From Actinoplanes couchii (GTDB lineage: Bacteria; Actinomycetota; Actinomycetes; Mycobacteriales; Micromonosporaceae), in contig NZ_BOMG01000064.1 in the NCBI RefSeq assembly GCF_016862075.1, positions 124,001 to 188,000 of the forward strand: DNA of 64,000 bases, written 5' to 3'. Of this stretch, positions 24,806 through 33,056 are shown in pieces (position 1 is the first letter of the stretch; every line of letters begins with the position of its first letter). The translations under genes and the position numbers were made by a program. The notes below the pieces were generated by a model. The model was not told the DNA's origin. It saw nothing but the letters and a program-made list of their open reading frames with translations, and ran no database searches.

Positions 24806-25243
24806 ATGTCGAACGTCTCCGACCCCGGGTCGTTCCTCGATCCGGAGGCTTCCCGGGACTATCTGCGCAGCTGGCGCGACGACGCCGAGCGCCGCGCCGA
24901 GCGGGCCGCCGCGATGGCCGCCCGGATCGAGCAGGTGCGCACGTCCGCCAAGGACGGCAACAACCTGGCCGAGGTGACCGTCGACTCCGGTGGTGTGCTG
25001 ATCGACCTGGTGCTCACCGACCGGATCCACCGTGTCGACCCGGCGACCGTGGCGCAGGCGGTGCTCGGCGCGCTGCGCAAGGCCCGGGCCGGGGCGGCCG
25101 AGCAGGCTCAGGCGATCGCGGTCGAGACGATGGGCGCGAACTCGCTGTCCGCGCAGGTGATCGGTGACCGGATGCGGCAGCAGCTGGACCGCCCCGAGCC
25201 CGGGACGGCTTCCCGGAGCGGCGAGGATCGTTACCGTGGCTGA
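24806..25243 (+). CDS. YbaB/EbfC-family protein, first gene of a secretion-toxin-type cassette
   Basis: The 145-residue protein has an N-terminal helical extension (DPEASRDYLRSWRDDAERRAERAAAMAARI) and a YbaB core (VDSGGVLIDLVLTDRIHRVDPATVAQAVLGALRKA). The family forms dimers that bind DNA, but in actinobacteria YbaB genes often stand first in cassettes of WXG/EspC-like proteins, as here. GGGGAG lies 8 bases before ATG 24806. The stop overlaps the next start by 8 bases. A chaperone-like role in the secretion cassette is inference. Confidence 0.8.
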   Translation: MSNVSDPGSFLDPEASRDYLRSWRDDAERRAERAAAMAARIEQVRTSAKDGNNLAEVTVDSGGVLIDLVLTDRIHRVDPATVAQAVLGALRKARAGAAEQAQAIAVETMGANSLSAQVIGDRMRQQLDRPEPGTASRSGEDRYRG

Positions 25244-25547
25244 CGCGTTCCAGGTCGACGCGAGCCAGCTGCACCGGCACGCGGCGAAACTGCTGGCGGT
25301 CCGGGACCAGCTCGACGCGATCAAGAGCGCCAGTTCGGCGATCGGGCAGAACGACGCGGCGTACGGCATGTTGTGCGGTTGGATCTCGGCGATCCTGGAA
25401 CGACGTCATCAGGGCACCGACGAGCTGTTCGGCCTGGTCGACGAGAACCTGCGCGCGGCGGCCGACGCGATCACCGCGACCGCCCGTGACTACGAGGCCG
25501 CCGACGCCGGCGCGCGGGACCGGATCACCCGGGCCGGTGGCCGCTGA
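25236..25547 (+). CDS. EspC-like type VII secretion target
   Basis: A 103-residue, all-helical protein: FQVDASQLHRHAAKLLAVRDQLDAIK, then GWISAILERRHQGTDELFGLVDENL, the pattern of EspC/DUF2580 secretion targets. It starts at GTG 25236, inside the end of the YbaB gene, and its TGA overlaps the next ATG (TGATG). The tight packing shows that the cassette is translated as a unit. It is probably the partner of the 234-residue protein that follows. Confidence 0.7.
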   Translation: MADAFQVDASQLHRHAAKLLAVRDQLDAIKSASSAIGQNDAAYGMLCGWISAILERRHQGTDELFGLVDENLRAAADAITATARDYEAADAGARDRITRAGGR

Positions 25548-26251
25548 TGGTGTCCAACTCGTCGCTGGTCGCCGACACCGTCTCGACCCGGACCGCGTTC
25601 ACCGGCATCGGTCTGGCCGACGGCGCCCAGGGGCTTTATCAGTCCGTCCAGGGTGGCAGCTGGGTCGACACGCTGCTGGCCGGCGGCGCGTTCGCCGGTG
25701 ACGCGGCGGCCGCGGTCCTCGACCCGTTCAGCACGCTGCTGTCCAGCGGGCTGGGCTGGGCGATGGAGCACTTCGAGCCGCTGCGCGACATCCTCGACAA
25801 GCTGGCCGGCATCCCCGACGTGATCACCGGGCACGCGCAGACCTGGGCCAACATGGCCGGCGCGCTGCAGACGATGGCCGTCGACCTGCAGTCCAACCTC
25901 GCCGCCGACCTGCCCGACTGGGGTGGCAGCGCGGCCGAGGCGTACCACGGTCTGATGGCCGGCAACGTGGACGGCATCGGCGGGCTGGCCGGCCTGGCGA
26001 ACACCATGTCCGCGGCGACCCAGGCGGCCGGCAACCTGGTGCAGTTCGTCCGGGACATCGTCCGCGACCTGATCTGCGACCTGGTCGCCCGGGTGATCGT
26101 CTGGGCGGCGGAGGCGCTGCTGGTGGTCACCATCCCGCTGGGGGTCTCGCAGATCGTCGCCGCGGTGGCCAAGTGGTGCGGCCGGATCTTCGGCTACACC
26201 GGTGCTCTGATCAGCAGCCTGCAAAACCTGACCGCCCTGGTGGAGGGCTGA
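25547..26251 (+). CDS. WXG-like protein with C-terminal hydrophobic helices, candidate effector
   Basis: The 234-residue protein has an N-terminal Gly/Ala-rich stretch, a middle helical hairpin with a W-x-G-like turn (LPDWGGSAAEAYHGL, about 123-138) and a hydrophobic C-terminal region (VARVIVWAAEALLVVTIPLGVSQIVAAVAKW, about 185-215). The hairpin is the export signal of type VII substrates. No toxin domain is visible, although the next gene is an immunity-type SUKH protein. The hydrophobic helices could themselves be membrane-active (inference). It is coupled to the upstream gene by TGATG. Confidence 0.65.
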   Translation: MVSNSSLVADTVSTRTAFTGIGLADGAQGLYQSVQGGSWVDTLLAGGAFAGDAAAAVLDPFSTLLSSGLGWAMEHFEPLRDILDKLAGIPDVITGHAQTWANMAGALQTMAVDLQSNLAADLPDWGGSAAEAYHGLMAGNVDGIGGLAGLANTMSAATQAAGNLVQFVRDIVRDLICDLVARVIVWAAEALLVVTIPLGVSQIVAAVAKWCGRIFGYTGALISSLQNLTALVEG

Positions 26252-26278
26252 CCGACCGCCGTCGGGGAGGATGGGGAC

Positions 26279-26794
26279 ATGACTGCTGACCCGCGTTTGC
26301 TGAGCCTGTGGAGTGTCGACGAGCTGGTGCCGTTCCCCCGGGAGTCGTGGCTCGAAGGCGGCATCCCCGAGGAGGACCTGCCGGTCGGCGACGAGATCCC
26401 GCAGGACGTGGCGATCGTCTACACCGCGCAGATCGAGGCCGGTTTCGAACTGTACGACGTGATCCAGCTGGCCACCGACGACGGCAGCCTGGACATCCGG
26501 CTGATCGCCCTGGGCGCGGTCGCCACCAACCCCGGGCTGCTGTACGTGATGGATCCCCGGACCGGCGAGATCCTGCAGCTCGACATGGAGGCCGGCGACA
26601 TCCAGGGGGTCAACTCCACCTTCCGGACCTTCGCCGAGTTCCTGTACCAGATGGGCCGCTTCGTGGCCGACGACGAGGGCAAGGAAGGCCGTGCCGAGCG
26701 CGCCGCGGTCCTGGCCGACCTGTTCGAGTCGATCGACCCGGACGCCATGAAGCCCGAGTGCTGGTGGCCCCTGGTGATCTCCCAGCTGCGCTGA
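26279..26794 (+). CDS. SUKH-4-like immunity protein
   Basis: The 171-residue, acidic, mixed alpha/beta protein matches the SUKH superfamily (SMI1/KNR4, SUKH-4 branch): LIALGAVATNPGLLYVMDPRTGEILQLDME followed by VNSTFRTFAEFLYQMGRF is the characteristic strand-turn-strand-helix core. SUKH proteins are immunity proteins of polymorphic toxin systems, held in the cytosol. It lies 27 bases after the WXG-like gene in the same direction, which is the order expected for effector then immunity. Which toxin it neutralises is not visible. Confidence 0.7.
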   Translation: MTADPRLLSLWSVDELVPFPRESWLEGGIPEEDLPVGDEIPQDVAIVYTAQIEAGFELYDVIQLATDDGSLDIRLIALGAVATNPGLLYVMDPRTGEILQLDMEAGDIQGVNSTFRTFAEFLYQMGRFVADDEGKEGRAERAAVLADLFESIDPDAMKPECWWPLVISQLR

Positions 26795-26850
26795 CCCCAG
26801 CCCGAGAGTCGATGATCTTGAATCTTTAGCAACGTGGATATGATTTCCAC

Positions 26851-28722
26851 ATGAACAAACGGGGAACCGGCGCCGTTCTGGCGGCGCTGGTAATCAGCAT
26901 GACATCGGCCCTGGCGGTGCCGTCGGCGGCGGTCGCGGCCGTCGCGGACTTTCCGGTCCTGGCCGGGGACCAGAAGACCGACAAGATCTATCGCTTGAGT
27001 ACGTCCACCTACACGTGGGACTCCTGGACGTGGGCACCCACCACGGACCTGGGGTACACCACCGGTGAGGGCGAAGGCTTCAACGGCGGCAACGACTTCC
27101 GGGTCCGGAACACCACCGCCGGGCAGCGCCTGGTCGTGGCGGACGGGCCGGGCCTGGTAACTGTTGCGACATACCCGGAGGGCAAGCGGGTCTGGGCGAC
27201 CAAGGCCACCAGCGGCGACAACCTGCACTCGGCCGAACTGCTGCCGGACGGCAACGTCGCGGTCGCCGCCACCGGTACCGGTGAGGTGCGGATCTACCCG
27301 ACCAGTTCCGCGGCCAAGCCGGCATCCTTCCCCCTCCCGGCGGCACACTCCGTGCTGTGGGATCCGGGCATCCGCCGGCTGTGGGTGACCGGCTCGCCGA
27401 CCGACGGCACGGCCAAGGAGCAGGTGCTGATGGCGCTGGAGGTCACCGGCCCGGCCTCCACGCCCGGCCTGCGGGTGGACACCACCCGGACCCTGAAGAT
27501 CAGCACCGGAACCGACGACGTGCACGATGTGGCGGCCGACCACACCGACCCGAACAAGTTGTGGATCACCACAAACTCCCGGGTGTACGCCTACGACAAG
27601 ACCACCAAGCAGCTCACCAGCGCCGGCACCGGGGTCGATCGTCAGGCGGTGAAGTCGATCAGCCTGCAGCCATCGGGGCAGATCGTGCAGACCCAGGCCG
27701 ACAAATACCGGACGCCGCCGGTGGACTGCGGCACGCCCGTCAACGGCTACTGCACCGCGACGCTCGACTTCTTCAACCCGGCCAAGTCGGTGACCAAGGC
27801 GGGCGCGGAGTTCTACAAGGCCCGAGTGGCGAGCCCGTACTACGGCGTCGAGGACATCGCCCAACGCGGCCGGGTGTTCGACAGTGCCGGTGGGACCACC
27901 GTCGAGGTCGGCGAGACCGCGACGGTCGGCCGGATCGCGGCCACCATCGACAAGGACGGCCGGCAGCACGTGCTCACCCTGATTCCCGGCGAGGGACTCT
28001 GGTCGCGCACCCGGGATGCCGACGGCGTGTGGCAGGCCACGGAGAAGCGTGACAACAGCCTGCGGATCACCGACGTGACGGTCACCGCCGACGCGGCCGG
28101 TAACCTGCACGCGTTCACGCTCATCCCGGACCTGGGCGTCTGGTACCGCAAGCGCCCGGCCAGCCAACCGTGGAACGCGACGTCCAGCCAGGTCGACTCC
28201 AGCACCGACCTGCGGTCGATCGCCGCGGTCGCCCACCCGACCGGCAAGCTGCACCTGATCCTGGCCGGTTCGACCGGCGGCGTGCGCGAGCGCACCGCCA
28301 CCGCTGCCGGCGTGTGGAGCAGCACCGTCACCACCGTGGACAACAACAAGGAGATCGCCGACCTGGCCGCGGCGGCCCTGCCGAACGGCAGCCTGCACCT
28401 GTTCACGGTGACCCTGTGGGGTGGCGTCTACCACCGCGCCGGCTCCGACACCACCTGGCCCGTCGCGTCGACCCTGGTGCCCGGTGGCACCGAGAGCCCG
28501 GCGACCGGCCAGGTCCGCGCGCTGGCCGCGGCCGGCTGGCCCTCGGCCCAGTTGGACCTGGTGACCCTGCGGTCCGGCATCGGCCTGTGGAACCAGACCT
28601 GGACCGGAAGTTCCTGGCCCACCCCGGTACGCACCGACACGTCCACCGGAAGCCTCCAGGTGTACGCGGTCCGCGGCACCGACGGCGTCCTGCACACCGG
28701 AAAGATCAGCGAGATCTCCTGA
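26851..28722 (+). CDS. Secreted beta-propeller/tachylectin-like protein (DUF6528-like N-terminus)
   Basis: A 623-residue exported protein. The signal peptide MNKRGTGAVLAALVIS ends at AVAA near 30. The N-terminal half (about 33-330) starts with LAGDQKTDKIYRL and TWDSWTWAP, as in the DUF6528 family as I recall it, and reads as a propeller with repeated WDPG-x-RRLWVTG-type blades. The C-terminal half (about 360-620) has five blade-like repeats of the type HVLTLIPGEGLWSRTRDADGVW, HAFTLIPDLGVWYRKRPASQPW, HLFTVTLWGGVYHRAG, resembling tachylectin/PLL-type sugar-binding propellers. It should be extracellular and bind carbohydrate (inference). It starts with ATG 26851. Confidence 0.75.
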   Translation: MNKRGTGAVLAALVISMTSALAVPSAAVAAVADFPVLAGDQKTDKIYRLSTSTYTWDSWTWAPTTDLGYTTGEGEGFNGGNDFRVRNTTAGQRLVVADGPGLVTVATYPEGKRVWATKATSGDNLHSAELLPDGNVAVAATGTGEVRIYPTSSAAKPASFPLPAAHSVLWDPGIRRLWVTGSPTDGTAKEQVLMALEVTGPASTPGLRVDTTRTLKISTGTDDVHDVAADHTDPNKLWITTNSRVYAYDKTTKQLTSAGTGVDRQAVKSISLQPSGQIVQTQADKYRTPPVDCGTPVNGYCTATLDFFNPAKSVTKAGAEFYKARVASPYYGVEDIAQRGRVFDSAGGTTVEVGETATVGRIAATIDKDGRQHVLTLIPGEGLWSRTRDADGVWQATEKRDNSLRITDVTVTADAAGNLHAFTLIPDLGVWYRKRPASQPWNATSSQVDSSTDLRSIAAVAHPTGKLHLILAGSTGGVRERTATAAGVWSSTVTTVDNNKEIADLAAAALPNGSLHLFTVTLWGGVYHRAGSDTTWPVASTLVPGGTESPATGQVRALAAAGWPSAQLDLVTLRSGIGLWNQTWTGSSWPTPVRTDTSTGSLQVYAVRGTDGVLHTGKISEIS

Positions 28723-28741
28723 CCAGGAGGGTTCGCAGAAG

Positions 28742-28771
28742 GGCGAGGCTGGCCGCACGGTCGGCCTCGCC
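28742..28771. terminator. Bidirectional terminator hairpin
   Basis: GGCGAGGCTGGCC (28742-28754) pairs with GGTCGGCCTCGCC (28759-28771) over 13 positions including two G-U pairs, with loop GCAC. It lies between convergent gene ends (propeller protein and NUDIX). Confidence 0.65.
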
Positions 28772-28784
28772 ACCCCGGGCCTGG

Positions 28785-29258
28785 TCAGAGCGACAGACCG
28801 CCTGACGGCCAGCGGGTGTCACGCAGCAGCGCCCGGGTGAACCGGTTGAGATCCGGCAGCCGGTCCGGGGCGAACCAGCCCAGCTCGCTGATCTCGTCCT
28901 GGTCCGGCGCAGGCGTGCCACCCTCGACGGCGGCCTGGTAGACGGTGGTGACGTAGGCGGCCCGGTCGCCGTTGCGGTAGGTCACCTCGTAGTCGGGCCC
29001 GCCGAGCACGTCGAGCAGCCGGAGACCGCCGATCCGCAGCCCGGTCTCCTCGAGGATCTCCCGAACCGCGGCCTCACCCGGCGACTCACCGACGTCGACC
29101 CCACCCCCGGGCACCGCCCACCACTGCCGGTCCCCGGCGTGCCGGACCAGCAGAAGCCGCCCGTCCCCGTCGACGACGAGCACCGAAACCGACGGCAGCA
29201 GGATCAGCTCAGGCCCGATCAGCGAGCGCAACCGAGCCAGATGCGGTGAGATGGCCAC
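28785..29258 (-). CDS. NUDIX hydrolase
   Basis: The 157-residue protein contains a complete Nudix box, GGGVDVGESPGEAAVREILEETGL (about 58-81), whose R-E-x-x-E-E motif binds the catalytic metal. The preceding strands (LILLPSVSVLVVDGDGRLLLVRH) and PDQDEISELGWFAPDRLPDL complete the fold. It should hydrolyse a nucleoside-diphosphate-linked substrate in the cytosol. GTG 29258 is chosen because the upstream extension is Arg/Cys-rich and not family-like. It is divergent from the EVE-HNH gene. Confidence 0.9.
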   Translation of the reverse strand: MAISPHLARLRSLIGPELILLPSVSVLVVDGDGRLLLVRHAGDRQWWAVPGGGVDVGESPGEAAVREILEETGLRIGGLRLLDVLGGPDYEVTYRNGDRAAYVTTVYQAAVEGGTPAPDQDEISELGWFAPDRLPDLNRFTRALLRDTRWPSGGLSL

Positions 29259-29370
29259 CCCCCGACAGTGACACCCTCGCCACCTCGAACGGAAGGGATG
29301 GCGAAGGACCGGACAGCGGCAATCAGGATGATGCTGCTGGTCTCGCCGTTCGTACGCGAGGATGGCCGGC

Positions 29371-30156
29371 ATGGCGACCTTCCTGCTCACTGGGAACCCT
29401 GATGGTCCGGGATGGCCCGACCCCGATCACGAAGCGGCCGTCGAGGCAGCCGCGGCAGGTCGGAGCGAACTCCAGCGCTGGAGTGTGGCTCTACGCCGAT
29501 CTGGCATCACGATCGGGGACCGGGCCTTTCTCGTGCGTCAACGTCGCCAGAGAGGCATAGTCGCCAGCGGTCACTTCTCTCATGCGATCTACGAAGCTGA
29601 GCACTGGGACGGGTCCGGTCGCCGGACAACCTACGCCGACATCGAGTTCGACCAGGTGCTGGCGGTGGAGGACCGGCTTCCCGTCGAGGTGCTCAAGGGC
29701 AGGGTGCCCGCGGTCTCCTGGGACCGTCTTCAGGGCTCCGGGGTCGCCGTCGCCCAGCCCCATGATCAGGACCTGGAGGAATTGTGGCAGGCGCATGTCG
29801 GCGACACGCCCTATGCCAACCCCGAGGAGCTCACAGCAGAAACGTACGCCGAGGGCGACGTCACCCGCGTCATGGTCAACCGGTATGAGCGTGACCGGAA
29901 CGCACGTGCTGCCTGCATCCGCCACCACGGCCTTACCTGCCTCGTCTGCGGCTTCAACTACCACGAGATGTACGGACCGTTGGGACGCGACTTCATTCAC
30001 GTGCACCACGTGCGCGAGATATCAACGCTCGGACCGGGATACCGGGTGGATCCGAAACGCGACCTGGTGCCGCTGTGCGCCAACTGTCACGCGATGGTTC
30101 ATCGGCGTCGGCCGGCTCTCACCCCGTCGCAACTGAAAGGTCGACTCCGCGGCTGA
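29371..30156 (+). CDS. EVE-HNH protein, putative type IV modified-DNA restriction endonuclease
   Basis: The 261-residue protein has two domains. The N-terminus (1-130) looks like an EVE/PUA-like base-flipping domain: WSVALRRSGITIGDRAFLVRQ, GIVASGHFSHAIYEAEHW and YADIEFDQVLAVEDRLP. The C-terminus is an HNH nuclease with a zinc knuckle: CLVCGF, then HVHHVREIS (catalytic HH), then DLVPLCANCHAMVHRR. EVE-HNH enzymes such as VcaM4I cut DNA containing modified cytosine. It stands alone, with no methylase, as expected for type IV enzymes. Codon use is somewhat more A+T-rich than its neighbours. The second ATG at 29371 has GAGG upstream. Confidence 0.75.
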   Translation: MATFLLTGNPDGPGWPDPDHEAAVEAAAAGRSELQRWSVALRRSGITIGDRAFLVRQRRQRGIVASGHFSHAIYEAEHWDGSGRRTTYADIEFDQVLAVEDRLPVEVLKGRVPAVSWDRLQGSGVAVAQPHDQDLEELWQAHVGDTPYANPEELTAETYAEGDVTRVMVNRYERDRNARAACIRHHGLTCLVCGFNYHEMYGPLGRDFIHVHHVREISTLGPGYRVDPKRDLVPLCANCHAMVHRRRPALTPSQLKGRLRG

Positions 30157-30259
30157 CGTGACCCCGGATGCCCCTGCACGGGACAGCTCCCTGTCACGGC
30201 GTAACGCCTAGCGAGTGTTCGGACCGTTGATGATCGTACTTCCAGCCGGAGGTGGTCTC

Positions 30260-30850
30260 GTGGCGCAGCAGGAGGCGGGGCGTGGGGACGCGGCCCGGGA
30301 GCGGGTGCTGCACGCGGCTCTGCGGGCGATCGCCGCGCACGGCTATCGGGGGTCGACGCTGGCCGGGATCGCCGCCGGCGCGGCACTGACCAACGCCGGG
30401 CTGCTGCATCATTTCCCGAGCAAGGAGCATCTGCTGGTGGCGGTGCTGGCCGAGCGCGATCGCCTGGACACCGCGCATTTCCGGCTGGACGGCTGCCGGG
30501 GGCTGGCGGCTCTGGACCGGCTGGTGGAGCTGGTGCGGTACAACACGATGGTCCCGGGTCTGGTGCAGACGTTCACGGTGCTGGCCGGAGAGTCCGCCGG
30601 GTCGGATCATCCGGCCCGGGAGTGGTTCCGGGAGCGTTATCTGCGGCTGCGGGCGGACATCGCGACCGCTCTCCGCAACGGCATCACCGCCGGGGAGATC
30701 CGTGCCGATGTGGACTGTGACGCCCAGGCTGCCGGGATCCTGGCGATGATGGACGGCCTGCAGGTCCAGTGGCTGCTCGCCCCGGAGCGATTCGACATGG
30801 CCGCCGTCTTCGCCGATTACGTCGCCATGGTGCGCCGGGCAATCGGGTAA
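30260..30850 (+). CDS. TetR-family regulator
   Basis: The 196-residue protein has the TetR helix-turn-helix near the N-terminus (AIAAHGYRGSTLAGIAAGAALTNAGLLHHFPSKEHLLVAVL, residues about 20-60) and a helical ligand-binding and dimerisation domain. GTG 30260 has GGAGGT at 6-base spacing, which decides the start against the longer ATG at 30215. It precedes a Tat-exported esterase by 89 bases, and that gap carries an ACCGATCGGT palindrome typical of TetR sites. It probably represses that esterase (inference). Confidence 0.88.
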   Translation: MAQQEAGRGDAARERVLHAALRAIAAHGYRGSTLAGIAAGAALTNAGLLHHFPSKEHLLVAVLAERDRLDTAHFRLDGCRGLAALDRLVELVRYNTMVPGLVQTFTVLAGESAGSDHPAREWFRERYLRLRADIATALRNGITAGEIRADVDCDAQAAGILAMMDGLQVQWLLAPERFDMAAVFADYVAMVRRAIG

Positions 30851-30869
30851 CGGAAAGGTAACGGAACCT

Positions 30870-30904
30870 ACCGATCGGTCTACTCAGAGGTAGACATATG
30901 TCTA
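30870..30904. promoter_or_regulatory. Two palindromes upstream of the Tat-exported esterase
   Basis: ACCGATCGGT (30870-30879) is a perfect 10-base palindrome of the kind bound by TetR proteins, and TAGACATATGTCTA (30891-30904) is a perfect 14-base palindrome. Both lie between the TetR gene and the esterase start. Confidence 0.5.
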
Positions 30905-30939
30905 TCCCGTTTCCACAGTGTTTCGAGGAGGCGACAAGA

Positions 30940-32163
30940 GTGCCGATCAGTCGACGCGCCGTTCTGGCCGCAGGCGCGGGAACAGCCGCCGCCGTCACGA
31001 TGCCCGCGGCCGCGGCGCGCGCCGGTGGTCGTACCGCGGCAAGCCTGAAGTTCGTCCTGAACGCCCGAACGCTGGACGGCGGCGAACAGGTCACGTCGAT
31101 CACCCTGGACACCTCGCGCATCGGGCCGATCGAGCGGTCCAGCCTCACCGCCGGCACCTTCGCCGTACACGTCACGGCCACCAGCCCGGTCGCCGCCGCC
31201 AACGACCCCGGTTACGACCTGGACCGCACCGTCACCGCCGCCCGCATCGACCGCTCCGGCGACATCGTGCTCGACCTGGCGCACGCCGAGGGGATGCCCG
31301 GCGGCAACACGCTCGGTTACCTCAACAGCAAGTCCCGCAACGTCCGCCTCACCCTGGTCTACACGATCAAGCAGATCAAACCCTTGCTGGTGTACGGGCG
31401 ACCCGTCACGTTCACCGATTTCCGTCAGGGTCGTCTGGTCAACCCCGAGGTCGACGCGTACAGCTACCACGAGTCACCGTCCGGGATGAAGTACCGCCTA
31501 TTCGACCCTCGCCGCGGTGGCCGCCGCCCGCTGATCGTCTGGCTGCACGGCGGCGGTGAGGGCGCGTCGCTGCCGGACGGCTACTACGACAACGAGACGA
31601 CGCTGCGCGCCAACCGTGGCGCGCTGGGTTTCTCCACCCCGGAGGCCCAGAAGATCTTCAACGGGGCGTACGTGGTGGCGCCGCAGAGTTTCTCCGCCTG
31701 GATGCAGGACGGCCCCCGTTTCGCCCCGCTGATCCAGGAGATCGTCACCGGTGTCGCCCGCCGGCACCACGTCGACACCGACCGGATCTACGTGGTGGGC
31801 TGCAGCAACGGCGGCTACATGACGATGAAGATGACCACGGTCTACCCGGACACGTACGCCGCCTCGGTCCCGGTCTGCGGCGTGGTCGCCGGGAGCCCGC
31901 CGCTGATCCCGGACGCCGAGTTGACCGCGATCACCACCCCGACGTGGCTGGTGACGTCCCGCGACGACGCGACCGTGGACCCGATCGCCAACACCGTGCA
32001 CGCCCACGACCTGATCCCGCGGTCCCGGCTGACGCTCTACGACAACGTGATCTGGAACGGCCATCAGTTCGCCGGCCATTGGTCCTGGATCTACGTGGCC
32101 CGTAACGCCCCGTCCATCAACGGCACGCACCTTTGGCAGTGGATGTCCCGGCAACGTCGTTGA
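30940..32163 (+). CDS. Tat-exported esterase of the PHB-depolymerase/LpqC type
   Basis: The 407-residue protein begins with a twin-arginine signal (SRRAVLAAGAG, then AARAGG), giving export in folded form. A beta-rich N-terminal domain (about 35-165, the esterase Ig-like type) precedes an alpha/beta-hydrolase domain: PLIVWLHGGGEG supplies the oxyanion region, GCSNGGYM (about 287-294) the nucleophile Ser, SRDDATVDP the Asp and NGHQFAGHW the His. It should cleave an ester or oligoester outside the cell. GTG 30940 has GAGGAGG at good spacing; a start at 30898 would put extra residues before the Tat motif. The adjacent TetR gene is its likely regulator. Confidence 0.85.
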   Translation: MPISRRAVLAAGAGTAAAVTMPAAAARAGGRTAASLKFVLNARTLDGGEQVTSITLDTSRIGPIERSSLTAGTFAVHVTATSPVAAANDPGYDLDRTVTAARIDRSGDIVLDLAHAEGMPGGNTLGYLNSKSRNVRLTLVYTIKQIKPLLVYGRPVTFTDFRQGRLVNPEVDAYSYHESPSGMKYRLFDPRRGGRRPLIVWLHGGGEGASLPDGYYDNETTLRANRGALGFSTPEAQKIFNGAYVVAPQSFSAWMQDGPRFAPLIQEIVTGVARRHHVDTDRIYVVGCSNGGYMTMKMTTVYPDTYAASVPVCGVVAGSPPLIPDAELTAITTPTWLVTSRDDATVDPIANTVHAHDLIPRSRLTLYDNVIWNGHQFAGHWSWIYVARNAPSINGTHLWQWMSRQRR

Positions 32164-32283
32164 TCAATTCCACATTGGTCACCGTACGTAATGTTCTTGC
32201 TCGGTTACGGCCTGCGATTGAGTGCTAGAAGTCACTTGAGCAGGGATTTTCCAGCAAGGTTTCGGTGTCGTAACCTACTCAGC

Positions 32284-32457
32284 GTGATCTTCTTCGACGA
32301 CTCGGACGCCGTCGCCGTCCAGGATTCCCCGGTACTGGCCGCCCGCGCCGGTGCACTCACCATCGCCGGCCGCCTCGCCGCCGGAGCCGGAGCCGCAGCC
32401 CTGATGCTGGTCGCCGTGGCCGGTGCGATCGTGGCAACCGCGGCGGCGCTGATCTGA
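32284..32457 (+). CDS. Possible small membrane protein (57 residues)
   Basis: GTG 32284 opens a 57-codon frame: acidic N-terminus (IFFDDSDAVAVQDS), a basic turn, and a C-terminal hydrophobic segment (AAALMLVAVAGAIVATAAALI). It looks like a single-span protein, but the ribosome site is weak and I recognise no family. The rest of the 398-base gap 32164-32561 (an A+T-richer stretch at 32170-32280) shows nothing else. Confidence 0.35.
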   Translation: MIFFDDSDAVAVQDSPVLAARAGALTIAGRLAAGAGAAALMLVAVAGAIVATAAALI

Positions 32458-32561
32458 CGGCCGACCCCGAAAACCGGGTGGCTCGAACGGATCAATCGCG
32501 GGCACGATGCATACTCAACGGGCAATCGATCGAAGTGACCCCGTCGACGAGGAACGAGGAC

Positions 32562-33047
32562 TTGACCGTCTTCCTGTGTTCCCGGTGCGGCGTCGCGATC
32601 ACCGCGGAGCTGGTGGAGCTCCGGGCGATCCCCGACGTCCACGAGTCCGAGCAGGATCGGGACGAGAAGACCCGCCGCGCTCCGTCCACGATCCCACCGG
32701 GGCACTTTGCGATCGACCCACAGCCCTGGGGCTTCCCCTACGTGCTGCAGGAGAACCAGGGCGACCCGGAACCGGCACAGTCCCGCGGCCCCCTGGTCTG
32801 CCATGAAGAGGGCTTCGTGATCTCCGCAGGCCCCCGGGACACCATCGTGGTGCACCCCGAGGACGCCGCCGGTCTCCAACCGTTACCCGACCACCGAAAC
32901 AGCAGTGGCTGCTGCGGACCGGCAGGCAACCAGGGCCTCAACCTGGCGTGCCCCTGCGGAGCCCCGGTGGCGACACTCGCCGCCGACTGCTTCGGCCCCT
33001 ACGAACTGCACCTCGACCCGGTCCGGACATTCGCCCTCGCTCCGTAG
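32562..33047 (+). CDS. Zinc-ribbon-like protein of unknown function
   Basis: A hydrophilic protein of about 161 residues. LTVFLCSRCGVAIT near the start and CCGPAG then CPCGAPVATLAADCFGPYEL near the end give two CxxC/CxCG-type clusters that probably share a structural zinc; GHFAIDPQPWGFP lies in the middle. I recall similar actinobacterial proteins starting directly at the first CxxC, so TTG 32562 is preferred over GTG 32478. Function unknown. It is convergent with the PAP2 gene, 9 bases away. Confidence 0.6.
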   Translation: MTVFLCSRCGVAITAELVELRAIPDVHESEQDRDEKTRRAPSTIPPGHFAIDPQPWGFPYVLQENQGDPEPAQSRGPLVCHEEGFVISAGPRDTIVVHPEDAAGLQPLPDHRNSSGCCGPAGNQGLNLACPCGAPVATLAADCFGPYELHLDPVRTFALAP

Positions 33048-33056
33048 GGAAGCTCG

